From: Candidatus Brevefilum sp.
GTDB taxonomy: Bacteria > Chloroflexota > Anaerolineae > Anaerolineales > Anaerolineaceae
NCBI GenBank assembly: GCA_019428905.1
Contig: JAHYJN010000022.1
Coordinates: 1 to 40,203, forward strand
Length of the DNA: 40,203 bases
Direction: 5' to 3'
Below are positions 25,492-33,543 of this stretch, piece by piece. The position numbers were made by a program, and so were the translations under genes. The notes below the pieces were generated by a model. That model was not told where the DNA came from, did not search any database, and saw only the letters and a program-made list of their open reading frames with translations. Position 1 is the stretch's first letter; every line of letters begins with the position of its first letter.

Positions 25492-28400
25492 ATGAAACGC
25501 CATATGATAATGACTGATGCCAACGAAGCAACGGCCTGGGTCGCTTACCGCTTAAACGAGATCATTGCGATTTACCCAATCACACCCTCGTCAGGGATGG
25601 GTGAATTTGCTGATGAATGGGCTGCCCAAGGCATCCCAAACATTTGGGGCACCGTCCCAGATGTGACAGAAATGCAATCTGAAGGCGGCGCTGCGGGTGC
25701 AGTGCACGGTGCGTTGCAAGCAGGTGGGTTGACCACCACTTTCACCGCCTCGCAGGGGCTGTTACTGATGATCCCCAACATGTACAAAATTGCTGGAGAG
25801 CTGACATCCACCGTGTTTAATGTGAGCGCTCGTTCTATCGCTGCCCAGGCGCTGTCGATTTTTGGGGACCATTCTGATGTGACGGCGGTACGGGCGACCG
25901 GTTTTGCCCTGTTGGCCAGTGATTCAGTCCAGCAAGCACAGGATATGACCCTGATTGCCCAGGCAGCCACACTGCGCTCCCGAGTACCTTTCTTGCATTT
26001 CTTTGATGGCTTCCGCAGCTCGCATGAGATCACCAAGATCGAACGGCTTGATGAGGATGATCTGCGAGCGTTGATCGATGATGACCTGGTTACCCAGCAC
26101 CGGGCGCGTGCCCTTTCATCGGACCACCCGGTGTTACGCGGCACAGCGCAAAACCCGGATGTGTTTTTCCAGGGTCGGGAGACCGTCAATCCCTTCTATG
26201 CTAAGACCCCCGAAATTGTTCAGGAAGTTATGGACCAGTTTGCTGAGCAGGTGGGGCGCTCCTACCACCTGTTTGATTATGTGGGTGCACCTGATGCCGA
26301 GAAAGTACTGTTGTTGATGGCATCTGGTGTTGAGACTGCCGAAGAGACCGTCAGGGCATTGATGGATGATGGTGAAAAAGTTGGGGTGGTCGCGGTCAGG
26401 TTGTATCGACCCTTCTCTACCCAGCACCTGATGGAAGCCCTGCCCAGCACGGTTAAAAGGATTGCGGTGCTTGATCGCACCAAGGAACCCGGCGCGGGTG
26501 GCGAGCCACTTTACTTGGATGTGGTGAATGCAGTTAAAGAGGGCGTGGAATTGGGGATTGGGCCTTTTGAGACAGCGCCAAAGATCATTGGCGGTCGCTA
26601 TGGCCTCTCATCTAAGGAGTTTACACCAGCGATGATCAAAGGTGTCTTTGATGAGATGGACAAGGATACACCTAAAAACCACTTCACTGTTGGTATTTAT
26701 GATGATGTCTCACATACCAGCTTGGACTGGGACCCGACTTTCGAGGTTTTGGGCAAAGATGTGATCCAGGCGATGTTCTACGGCCTTGGTGCGGATGGTA
26801 CGGTGAGCGCCAACAAGAACTCGATCAAGATCATTGGTGAAGAAACCGATAACTACGCCCAGGGTTACTTCCAATACGACTCGAAGAAATCCGGCGCAGT
26901 CACCGTCTCGCATCTCCGCTTTGGGCCAAAACCCATCCGGGCGCCCTACCTGATCGCTGAAAATGAGGCGAATTTCCTGGCTTGTCACCAATTCAGCTTC
27001 CTCGAAAAATTTGACATGCTCAAGTATGCTCGACCCAAGGGGATCTTCTTGCTCAACAGTATCTACGGGCCAGATGAGATTTGGGAAAACCTGCCGGCTA
27101 AGGTGCAGGAAGCATTGATTAAAAAGGACCTGCAGTTCTATATCATTGATGCGTATGAAGTTGCCGGGAAGACAGGCATGGGTCAGCGCATCAACACCAT
27201 CATGCAAACCTGTTTCTTTGCCATCAGCGGGATTTTGCCCAAGGAACAAGCGATTGATCAGATCAAGAAATCGATCAAGAAGACCTATGGCAAGCGCGGC
27301 GATGCTGTTGTTAAACAGAACTATGCAGCCGTTGACACCGCGCTGGAACATATGTTTAAAGTTGAAATCCCCGCTAAAGTGACCAGCACCGTCCCCATGC
27401 AGCCGCCTGTGCCAGCAGGTGCACCTGAATATGTCCGTGAGGTGCTCGGCAAGATTATCGATCGGCGGGGTGACGATGTGTTGGTGAGCGAAATGCCCGT
27501 TGACGGTTCTTTCCCAACCGCAACCACCCAATGGGAAAAACGCAATGTAGCCCTTGAGATCCCCGTCTGGGATCCGGACCTGTGCATCCAATGCGGTAAA
27601 TGTGCTTTTGTGTGCCCACATGCCACAATCCGCACCAAGGTTTACCAGGACTCTTATCTTGAGGATGCGCCTGAGACATTCAAGCACATCAATGCCAAAT
27701 TTAGAGAATTCCGTGAGGGATGGTCATTCACCGTCCAGATTGCCCCTGAAGATTGCACCGGATGCGGGTTGTGTGTTGAAAACTGCCCGGCCAAAGATCG
27801 GGAAAATCCGAGCCGCAAAGCGATCAACATGGCACCCCAACCCCCACTGCGAGAACAGGAAGCGGAAAATTGGGCTTTCTTCGACTCGATTCCCTACCCA
27901 GATCGCAGGAGTTTTGAATCGCACACTGTTAAGAACTCACAGCTGCTAGAGCCGTTGTTTGAGTTCTCAGGTGCTTGTGCTGGCTGTGGTGAAACGCCTT
28001 ACATCCGCTTAGCAACCCAGTTATTTGGCGATCGGATGATTGTTGCCAATGCCACTGGTTGTTCTTCGATTTACGGCGGCAACATGCCAACGACACCTTA
28101 CGCGGTCAACGCTGATGGGCGCGGTCCTGCCTGGTCGAATTCCTTGTTTGAAGATAATGCTGAATTTGGTCTCGGCATGCGGCTGACCATCGATAAATTT
28201 GTTGAATTAGGGCATGAACTGGTCGAAAAACTGGCAAATGAAGTCGGTCGAGATTTGGCAGATGCGATCCTGAACGCCAGCCAGAAAACCGAGGAAGAGC
28301 TTCAAGCCCAGCGGGAACGGGTGGAACAGCTCAAGGGTAAACTGGAAGCTTTGAATACGCCAACAGCCCGCAACCTGCTTTCAATTGCCGATTATCTTGT

Positions 28401-29073
28401 GCGCAAGAGCGTATGGATCATCGGCGGTGATGGTTGGGCTTACGATATTGGGTATGGCGGGCTTGATCATGTGCTGGCCTCTGGCCGGGATATCAACATC
28501 CTCGTGCTCGATACCGAGGTTTATTCCAACACCGGTGGTCAATCCTCAAAGGCAACCCCACGCGCGGCAGTTGCAAAATTTGCCGCTAACGGTAAAGATC
28601 TGCCCAAGAAAGACCTGGGGATGATGGCCATGTCCTACGGTTATGTTTACGTGGCACGGGTGGCGATGGGCGCCAGTGATCGTCAGACCCTGCAGGCCTT
28701 CCGTGAAGCCGAGGCTTACGAAGGCCCGTCGCTGATCATCGCCTATTCCCACTGTATTGCCCATGGGATCAATATGAAACTGGGTCTCAAGCAACAGGAT
28801 CTGGCGGTGAAAGCCGGTCTGTGGCCGATCTACCGCTACAATCCTGAAGCGGCTGCACAAGGTGTGAACCCCTTGACGATTGATTCCAAAGAGCCAACTG
28901 TACCGGTTGAAGAATATGCCTACAACGAAACCCGGTATCGCATGCTCCTGCAGAGCAATGAGGAACGTGCAGAAATGTTGATGGCGAAAGCCAAAAAGGA
29001 TGCTGCCAGCCGCTGGAACCTGTACCAGCAAATGGCTGATATGCATTACAAAGAACCCGAAACTAAAGAATAA
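25492..29073 (+). CDS. nifJ: Pyruvate:ferredoxin (flavodoxin) oxidoreductase, single-chain
   Basis: 1193 residues from the ATG at 25492, with AAAAGGAG 8 nt upstream. All domains of the single-chain enzyme are present in order: N-terminal pyrimidine-binding part with IYPITPSSGMGEFADEW; gamma-like part (about 415-620); ferredoxin-type domain with C698 of CIQCGKCAFVCP and C755 of CTGCGLCVENCP; then the TPP-binding part with CAGCGETPY, GDGWAYDIGYGGLDH (from about 979) and SNTGGQSSKATP. It converts pyruvate + CoA to acetyl-CoA + CO2 + reduced ferredoxin, a central anaerobic step, oxygen-sensitive. The terminator at 29105 separates it from the next gene, although readthrough is possible. Confidence 0.97.
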   Translation: MKRHMIMTDANEATAWVAYRLNEIIAIYPITPSSGMGEFADEWAAQGIPNIWGTVPDVTEMQSEGGAAGAVHGALQAGGLTTTFTASQGLLLMIPNMYKIAGELTSTVFNVSARSIAAQALSIFGDHSDVTAVRATGFALLASDSVQQAQDMTLIAQAATLRSRVPFLHFFDGFRSSHEITKIERLDEDDLRALIDDDLVTQHRARALSSDHPVLRGTAQNPDVFFQGRETVNPFYAKTPEIVQEVMDQFAEQVGRSYHLFDYVGAPDAEKVLLLMASGVETAEETVRALMDDGEKVGVVAVRLYRPFSTQHLMEALPSTVKRIAVLDRTKEPGAGGEPLYLDVVNAVKEGVELGIGPFETAPKIIGGRYGLSSKEFTPAMIKGVFDEMDKDTPKNHFTVGIYDDVSHTSLDWDPTFEVLGKDVIQAMFYGLGADGTVSANKNSIKIIGEETDNYAQGYFQYDSKKSGAVTVSHLRFGPKPIRAPYLIAENEANFLACHQFSFLEKFDMLKYARPKGIFLLNSIYGPDEIWENLPAKVQEALIKKDLQFYIIDAYEVAGKTGMGQRINTIMQTCFFAISGILPKEQAIDQIKKSIKKTYGKRGDAVVKQNYAAVDTALEHMFKVEIPAKVTSTVPMQPPVPAGAPEYVREVLGKIIDRRGDDVLVSEMPVDGSFPTATTQWEKRNVALEIPVWDPDLCIQCGKCAFVCPHATIRTKVYQDSYLEDAPETFKHINAKFREFREGWSFTVQIAPEDCTGCGLCVENCPAKDRENPSRKAINMAPQPPLREQEAENWAFFDSIPYPDRRSFESHTVKNSQLLEPLFEFSGACAGCGETPYIRLATQLFGDRMIVANATGCSSIYGGNMPTTPYAVNADGRGPAWSNSLFEDNAEFGLGMRLTIDKFVELGHELVEKLANEVGRDLADAILNASQKTEEELQAQRERVEQLKGKLEALNTPTARNLLSIADYLVRKSVWIIGGDGWAYDIGYGGLDHVLASGRDINILVLDTEVYSNTGGQSSKATPRAAVAKFAANGKDLPKKDLGMMAMSYGYVYVARVAMGASDRQTLQAFREAEAYEGPSLIIAYSHCIAHGINMKLGLKQQDLAVKAGLWPIYRYNPEAAAQGVNPLTIDSKEPTVPVEEYAYNETRYRMLLQSNEERAEMLMAKAKKDAASRWNLYQQMADMHYKEPETKE

Positions 29074-29104
29074 GCTTTGGGAGCGCAGATAAAGTAAGTA
29101 TAAT

Positions 29105-29138
29105 AAATGGTGATGGACGCAGGTTCATCACCATTTTT
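29105..29138 (+). terminator. Intrinsic terminator after PFOR gene
   Basis: AAATGGTGATG and CATCACCATTT pair over 11 bp around a 10-nt loop, followed by TTTTTG. It is a textbook rho-independent terminator, 32 nt after the PFOR stop. Confidence 0.9.
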
Positions 29139-29183
29139 GTACGCAACGAAATACCGGATTCGCAATTTATCACTGGAGGAACA

Positions 29184-30188
29184 ATGACGGATTTAACCAC
29201 CCATTACCTTGGACTTGAACTTAAAAACCCGCTCGTAGCATCAGCATCTGCACTGTCGAAGAAGACCAGCACCGTAAAAAAGATGGAGGATGCCGGGATC
29301 AGCGCGGTGGTGATGTATTCGCTGTTTGAAGAGCAGATCACCCACGACAGCCTGGCATTCAATTATTATATGGAACGCGGCACGGAACGTTTTGCCGAAT
29401 CCCTGGACTACTTCCCGAACCTTGATCGTTATAATGTCGGCCCTGATGGTTATTTGGAACGCATTCGCCAGAATAAAGAAGCGGTGGATATCCCCGTCAT
29501 TGCCAGCTTGAACGGCGTTTCGAACACAGGCTGGGTGGACTACGCTGAGAAGATGGCCCAAGCAGGCGCGGATGCGCTGGAATTGAATGTGTATTACATT
29601 CCCACCAACCCGGAAATCACCGCCAGGGAGATGGAAGACAATACGGTTGACCTGGTGAGGGCAGTCTGTGCTAATGTTGAAATTCCTGTATCGGTGAAAT
29701 TAAGCCCGTTTTATTCGGCACTGCCGAACCTGGCCGAGCGCCTGGTGAATGCCGGTGCGCAGGGTTTGGTGCTCTTCAACCGTTTCATCCAACCGGATAT
29801 TGATGTGGAAAGCATGGAAGTTGATCCAACCCTGCACCTTTCCACCTCAGAGGAACTGCTCCTGCCGCTGCGCTGGATGGCGCTCCTGTATGGGCGGATC
29901 GATGCTGACCTGGCACTGACCTCTGGTGTGCACACCGGCTTGGACCTGGTCAAAGCGGTAATGGCGGGGGCAAATGTGGCCATGGTCGCCTCGGAGTTTG
30001 TGGCGAAGGGTGTTGGGCGAGCTGCCGAGATGCTGGCTGAAATGGAAAACTGGATGACGGCCTATGATCACGTCTCGGTCGAAAAGATGCGCGGCAGTGT
30101 CAGCCAGCAGCATGTGGAGAACCCGGCCGCGTTTGAGCGCGCCAATTACATGAAGGCTTTGCAATCTTACGATAATAAGCTGCCGTAA
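29184..30188 (+). CDS. Dihydroorotate dehydrogenase-like flavoprotein
   Basis: 334 residues, GGAGG-type ribosome binding site ahead of the ATG. The TIM-barrel features of class-1 DHODs are visible: GLELKNPLVASASALSKK at the start, IPVIASLNGVSNTGW, ALELNVYYIP, IPVSVKLSPFYSAL, and a C-terminal ALTSGVHTGLDLVKAVMAGA phosphate-binding part. The FMN site seems to be kept, but the catalytic base loop differs from genuine PyrD and the gene is in no pyrimidine operon. Family members often sit beside PFOR genes in anaerobes, and their role may be ferredoxin- or pyruvate-related rather than orotate synthesis; this is inference. Start and length are certain. Confidence 0.85.
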   Translation: MTDLTTHYLGLELKNPLVASASALSKKTSTVKKMEDAGISAVVMYSLFEEQITHDSLAFNYYMERGTERFAESLDYFPNLDRYNVGPDGYLERIRQNKEAVDIPVIASLNGVSNTGWVDYAEKMAQAGADALELNVYYIPTNPEITAREMEDNTVDLVRAVCANVEIPVSVKLSPFYSALPNLAERLVNAGAQGLVLFNRFIQPDIDVESMEVDPTLHLSTSEELLLPLRWMALLYGRIDADLALTSGVHTGLDLVKAVMAGANVAMVASEFVAKGVGRAAEMLAEMENWMTAYDHVSVEKMRGSVSQQHVENPAAFERANYMKALQSYDNKLP

Positions 30189-30201
30189 ATATTAATTGTA
30201 G

Positions 30202-31257
30202 GGTGGGGTGTGTTTTTCACCCCACCATGTTTTATATTATTGATTTAATGGTGCGGTCACCCTCACGAGCTTCGGGCTCTGCCCACCTCCGTTTCGCTTG
30301 GGGGGTTCCGCTGCGCTCCAGGCAGGCAACCAAACCGCACCCTACGCTGGTAATAAAAGTTGAACCGTAGGGTGGGGTGCGTTTTTCACCCCACCAACGT
30401 CTCTCATTGTATAATGACTTTATGCCTGAATATCGACGTATAAAAATTGAAGGAGGTACTTTTTCACCCTGGTTACTTATCAAAGAAAACCTCTTTTCTT
30501 ACATGAAGTGGCAATTGAACTTTTCTTTGAATCCCTTTATCATGTAAGGAATTATCACCCATTTTCTGCTTTAGCTCATTGCATCCTACCCGACCATGTC
30601 CATTTGTTATGGGAAATGCCAATCAATGATGCGAATTATTCAGTAAGGATAGGTGAAATCAAGAAAAGGTTCTCGAAACAATTCATTGCTCAATTTGGAA
30701 ATCCATTCTTGGTTACAACCACACAAAAAAAACGTGGTGAAACTGGCATATGGCAAAGACGGTTCTGGGAACACTTTATTCGTGATGAAGAAGATCTTAA
30801 ACAGCATATCGATTACATCCATTACAATCCAGTTAAACATGGTCTTGTAAATAAAGCCAATGAGTGGTCTGCATCAAGTTTTTTTGATTATGTAAAAGCA
30901 GGTTATTACAATGATGATTGGGGGCAAGGAATACCCATTGAAAAAAAGCCTAACTACTTTGGCGAATGATAAACGTTTAATATGACAACGTTTTATGGTG
31001 CGGTCAAAACCAGACCGCACCCTACGATGAAAATAAAAATTAATCCATAGGGTGGGGTGTGTTTTTCACCCCACCATTATTTGTGTTTTGATTTACTGGT
31101 GCGGTCAAAATCTGTAGGGTGAGGTGTGTTTTTCACCCCACGATTATTTATGTTGTTGATTTATTGGTGCGGTCACCCTCACGAGCTTCGGGCTCTGCCC
31201 ACCTCCGTTTCGCTTCGGGGGTTCCGCTGCGCTCCAGGCAGGCAACCAGACCGCACC
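30202..31257. repeat. Array of two alternating palindrome modules flanking a RAYT gene
   Basis: Module A is GGTGGGGTG-loop(T-rich, 7 nt)-CACCCCACC, at 30202-30226, 30371-30395, 31051-31075 and (one arm degenerate) 31118-31142. Module B is a GGTGCGGT ... ACCGCACC pair, at 30250-30341, 30997-31021 and 31166-31257; a half copy is at 31098-31105. The long B copies share an almost identical ~90-nt sequence containing TTCCGCTGCGCTCCAGGCAG. Order: A, B, A, RAYT, B, A, half-B, A, B. Modules alternate and the transposase lies in the middle, like a REPtron/BIME. Confidence 0.9.
30422..30969 (+). pseudogene. RAYT transposase gene disrupted by a -1 frameshift
   Basis: The frame from ATG 30422 starts MPEYRRIKIEGGT, a normal RAYT start, and after 30464 the protein continues one frame over: FTLVTYQRKPLFLHEVAIEL, with the HUH motif in CILPDHVHLLW, RFWEHFIRDEEDLKQHIDYI, and NPVKHGLV. 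The two parts join if one T is added to the run of five T's at 30460-30464, so a single-base loss in a homopolymer explains the break. The tyrosine nucleophile is in YIHYNPV. It is the natural candidate to act on the palindromes around it. An alternative is a sequencing error or programmed slippage on the T run. Confidence 0.85.
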
Positions 31258-31356
31258 CTACGCTGGTAATAACAGTTGAACCGTTAAGTAAGGCGTATGA
31301 AAAGGGGGCTGTCCTAAAAGTTAAAATCCAAATGAATATAAACACTTATAAAAAAG

Positions 31357-31402
31357 CCTTCCCTATGCACCTAAAGGTGTTCCGCTACGCTCCAGGGGAA
31401 GG
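31357..31402. repeat. CTTCCC...GGGGAAG repeat, copy 1
   Basis: Arms CCTTCCCT / GGGGAAGG enclose CACCTAAAGGTG (a small hairpin) and TTCCGCTACGCTCCA. The last part resembles the central part of the long B modules. Confidence 0.75.
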
Positions 31403-31578
31403 TGGCACGCCGAAGGCGTGACGGCCTGCCCTGAGGCGGTACGCCGTGAGGGATGAGGGGCTATAAGATCTTAATCAATCAGATGTTTATTCGGCAGTAG
31501 AAAAAGGTTTCTCTTTATAAGAGAACTATTCTCTGAAATCATGTGGTTACTATCCCTCATCAGTCTGCTACGCAGACA

Positions 31579-31623
31579 GCTTCCCCCGCACCTGAAGGTG
31601 TTCCGCTGCGCTCCAGGGGAAGC
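31579..31623. repeat. CTTCCC...GGGGAAG repeat, copy 2
   Basis: Arms GCTTCCCC and GGGGAAGC pair perfectly; the interior (CACCTGAAGGTG, TTCCGCTGCGCTCCA) matches copy 1 at most positions. Confidence 0.8.
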
Positions 31624-31803
31624 CTTAAACCACCAGAACTGCGCAAATTTTATGTGGATAACATAAACATTTGACTTTAAGGAAAGTTAAAAATTGGCAA
31701 CCAAAATGATAAAGCTGATACCCAAGTTTCTCTGTTAATCAAAGTTTACCAATTCTTTGGGTAAATACACGATTTTCAGGATAATAATATGATAAATTCA
31801 GGT

Positions 31804-32265
31804 TTAAAAGGCGGGCAGGTGGCGATCAACGATCGCCTGGTGCTCTGGAATAAGTTCAGGTAACTGGTCTCTTGAGAAAAAGCGAGCCTCAGCAACCTCT
31901 CTTGAAGGTGCAAAAACTTGGTCGTCTTCCAGCTCTCCAGAAAAGAGCATCTCCATCCTGGCCATTTCTCTTGATTGGAAAACCTCAATCAGCTTCAGGT
32001 TTTTTATCTCAAAACCGGATTCTTCCATCAACTCACGTTGGATGGCCTGGTCTGGATTTTCTCCCCGCATCACATAACCACCCGGAAAGCCCCAAGGTGT
32101 ATTCTTGCGATATGAATGTTTAAATAAAAGGATTTCACCAGTATCGTTTTGGATCAAGATGGATGTGCCCACGACGAATTTTGTATTGAAAAGCCACATC
32201 AAACACGAGCGCATGGATTTGGTCAGGGGCAGGTTGCGCCATAACCAATACAGGAGTTGCTTCAT
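31804..32265 (-). CDS. NUDIX hydrolase, MutT-like
   Basis: 153 residues. The NUDIX box GYVMRGENPDQAIQRELMEE followed by SGF fits the consensus G-x5-E-x7-REUxEExGU. The leading FNTKFVVGTSILIQNDTGEI and HSYRKNTPWGFPGGYV are normal for the family. The long N-terminal extension (about 30 residues, hydrophobic/basic, MKQLLYWLWRNLPL) is unusual for a cytosolic NUDIX protein and may be a membrane-associating helix. Substrate not predictable. It is 28 nt downstream of an isoprenylcysteine-methyltransferase remnant on the same strand and could have been co-transcribed with the lost gene. Confidence 0.9.
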   Translation of the reverse strand: MKQLLYWLWRNLPLTKSMRSCLMWLFNTKFVVGTSILIQNDTGEILLFKHSYRKNTPWGFPGGYVMRGENPDQAIQRELMEESGFEIKNLKLIEVFQSREMARMEMLFSGELEDDQVFAPSREVAEARFFSRDQLPELIPEHQAIVDRHLPAF

Positions 32266-32292
32266 CAGTCCAATTTCCTAAGCACAATAAAC

Positions 32293-32424
32293 CTACCAAA
32301 CACCAGGAAACAACCGGTAGGGCACTTGCTGGGTATAGGCCTGGTAGCCTTCAAGCTTTTGCTGCAAGGCTCGATCTTCCAAACCAGTACGGATGACGAT
32401 GATGATTAGCGTTGCATCTGCCAT
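32293..32424 (-). pseudogene. C-terminal remnant of an isoprenylcysteine carboxyl methyltransferase-like gene
   Basis: Read on the minus strand, 43 residues from an ATG at 32424: a hydrophobic start (MADATLIIIVIRTGLED), then RALQQKLEGYQAYTQQVPYR and LFPGVW, stop. This is the end of ICMT/phospholipid-methyltransferase-like membrane proteins: R-T-x2-E-D-x2-L-x3-L-x-GY-x2-Y-x3-V-x-YRL-x-PG-x-W. The rest of the gene (normally ~150-200 residues with several helices) is not found upstream: there is an in-frame TAA four codons before the ATG. AGAGGA upstream could let it be translated as a micro-protein, though I read it as decay. Residue agreement is high. Confidence 0.75.
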
Positions 32425-32671
32425 GGGTTCCTCTACTTATTCCATGCTTCAAAGTTGACGATGTTTGATCTCTAAGCATTATACAACATGACCGAAATTG
32501 CCCCGTTCGTTTTTGCTGAAAATTTACTTTTCCGCCTATGCAAATGCAAATGCTGCACGCTACGGACCAACTTTATACATGACGTATATTTACGAGACAA
32601 CCAGATGTAAAATTTAGATATAAGAAATTAAAATCAACAAACAATCATGATTAAGTGAGACTGGAGAACAA

Positions 32672-33397
32672 ATGCAAAAAATCGTTATTCTTGGCGCTAC
32701 TGGCGGGATGGGGTCCGCCGCTGCAAGGCTGTTAACCGCCAAAGGGTACGCGTTGCACCTGGCCGGCCGTGATGAAATCATGCTGAAAGCGTTGGCTTCG
32801 GAGTTGGGCGCTTCGATGACCCTGGGCGATGTGACCGATCCGGCGCTGTTTGAGCGGGTGGCTGTAGATGCCGGGGATACCGTAAGCGGTCTATTGTACG
32901 CTGTGGGCACTTTGAACCTCAAACGCATCAATCGTTTGTCGGTTGAGGATTTCCACAAAGACTATCAAATCAATGCCATTGGTGCTGCTTTGGCCGTGCA
33001 AAGCCTGTTGCCGGCGTTGAAGAACAATCCGAGTCCATCTTCGGTGGTGTTTTTTACCAGTGTGGCTGCCGAGCAAGGCTTTGCATCCCATGCCTCGATG
33101 AGCATGGCCAAGGGCGCCGTGCGGGGGTTGACCCTGGCATTGGCTGCAGAGCTGGCACCGAAAATCCGAGTAAACGCCATCTCGCCCTCGCTAACGGCCA
33201 CCCCGATGGCTGAGAGCTTGCTCTCGAATGAGAAAATGGTGGAGGCGATCAGCAAGCTGCACGCCTTGGAGCGTCTGGGCACCGCTGAGGACATGGCGGC
33301 ATTGGCTGCCTTCTTGTTGTCGGATGAGTCAGGCTGGATTACGGGTCAGATCATTGGCGTGGATGGCGGCCGCTCAACCTTGCGCACGAAAAGTTAG
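32672..33397 (+). CDS. Short-chain dehydrogenase/reductase lacking the catalytic tyrosine
   Basis: 241 residues, with GGAG ahead of the ATG. Cofactor motif ILGATGGMGSAAARLL (GxxGxxG), then LLYAVGTLN in place of the NNAG strand, the catalytic Ser in VVFFTSVAAEQG, and the late IRVNAISPSLTATPMAESLL typical of the family. The tyrosine that should stand four residues before the catalytic Lys in Y-x3-K is replaced by Met (ASMSMAKGAVRGL). Related subfamilies with the same change exist, so it may not be a loss of function, but classical proton-transfer chemistry would be altered. It is 146 nt upstream of the photolyase gene. Confidence 0.88.
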   Translation: MQKIVILGATGGMGSAAARLLTAKGYALHLAGRDEIMLKALASELGASMTLGDVTDPALFERVAVDAGDTVSGLLYAVGTLNLKRINRLSVEDFHKDYQINAIGAALAVQSLLPALKNNPSPSSVVFFTSVAAEQGFASHASMSMAKGAVRGLTLALAAELAPKIRVNAISPSLTATPMAESLLSNEKMVEAISKLHALERLGTAEDMAALAAFLLSDESGWITGQIIGVDGGRSTLRTKS

Positions 33398-33543
33398 CAC
33401 GAAGTGGTTTAGGTAAACCTGTAAATGAACAGATCACAGCCCTCATGCTCTGTGGTCAAGCTGGAGACAACCTCAGATATAATTGGATTGATTGATCATT
33501 CAAGCGCATAATGTAATGCGCCTTTTGCTGAAATGAGCGGTAA

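Larger units (their letters stand above)
30970..31803. other. Repeat-dense non-coding region, 834 bp
   Basis: Apart from the array above, the region holds a third repeat family (31357-31402 and 31579-31623), the hairpin GTCTGC-TAC-GCAGAC at 31563-31577 and CACGCC-GAA-GGCGTG at about 31406-31420. The only frame of ~100 residues (31119-31421) consists of repeat sequence read through, and is rejected. No protein-coding gene was found. Confidence 0.75.

Noticed and set aside
26710-27687. Minus-strand frame of 325 residues
   Set aside because: Lies inside the PFOR gene and has no family resemblance; it is a shadow of the real coding strand.
30202-31257. CRISPR array
   Set aside because: Repeats are palindromic and alternate in two types with irregular spacing; no uniform spacers and no cas genes.
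31119-31421. 100-residue frame in the repeat field
   Set aside because: Encoded almost entirely by repeat modules, including residue strings common to all such repeats.
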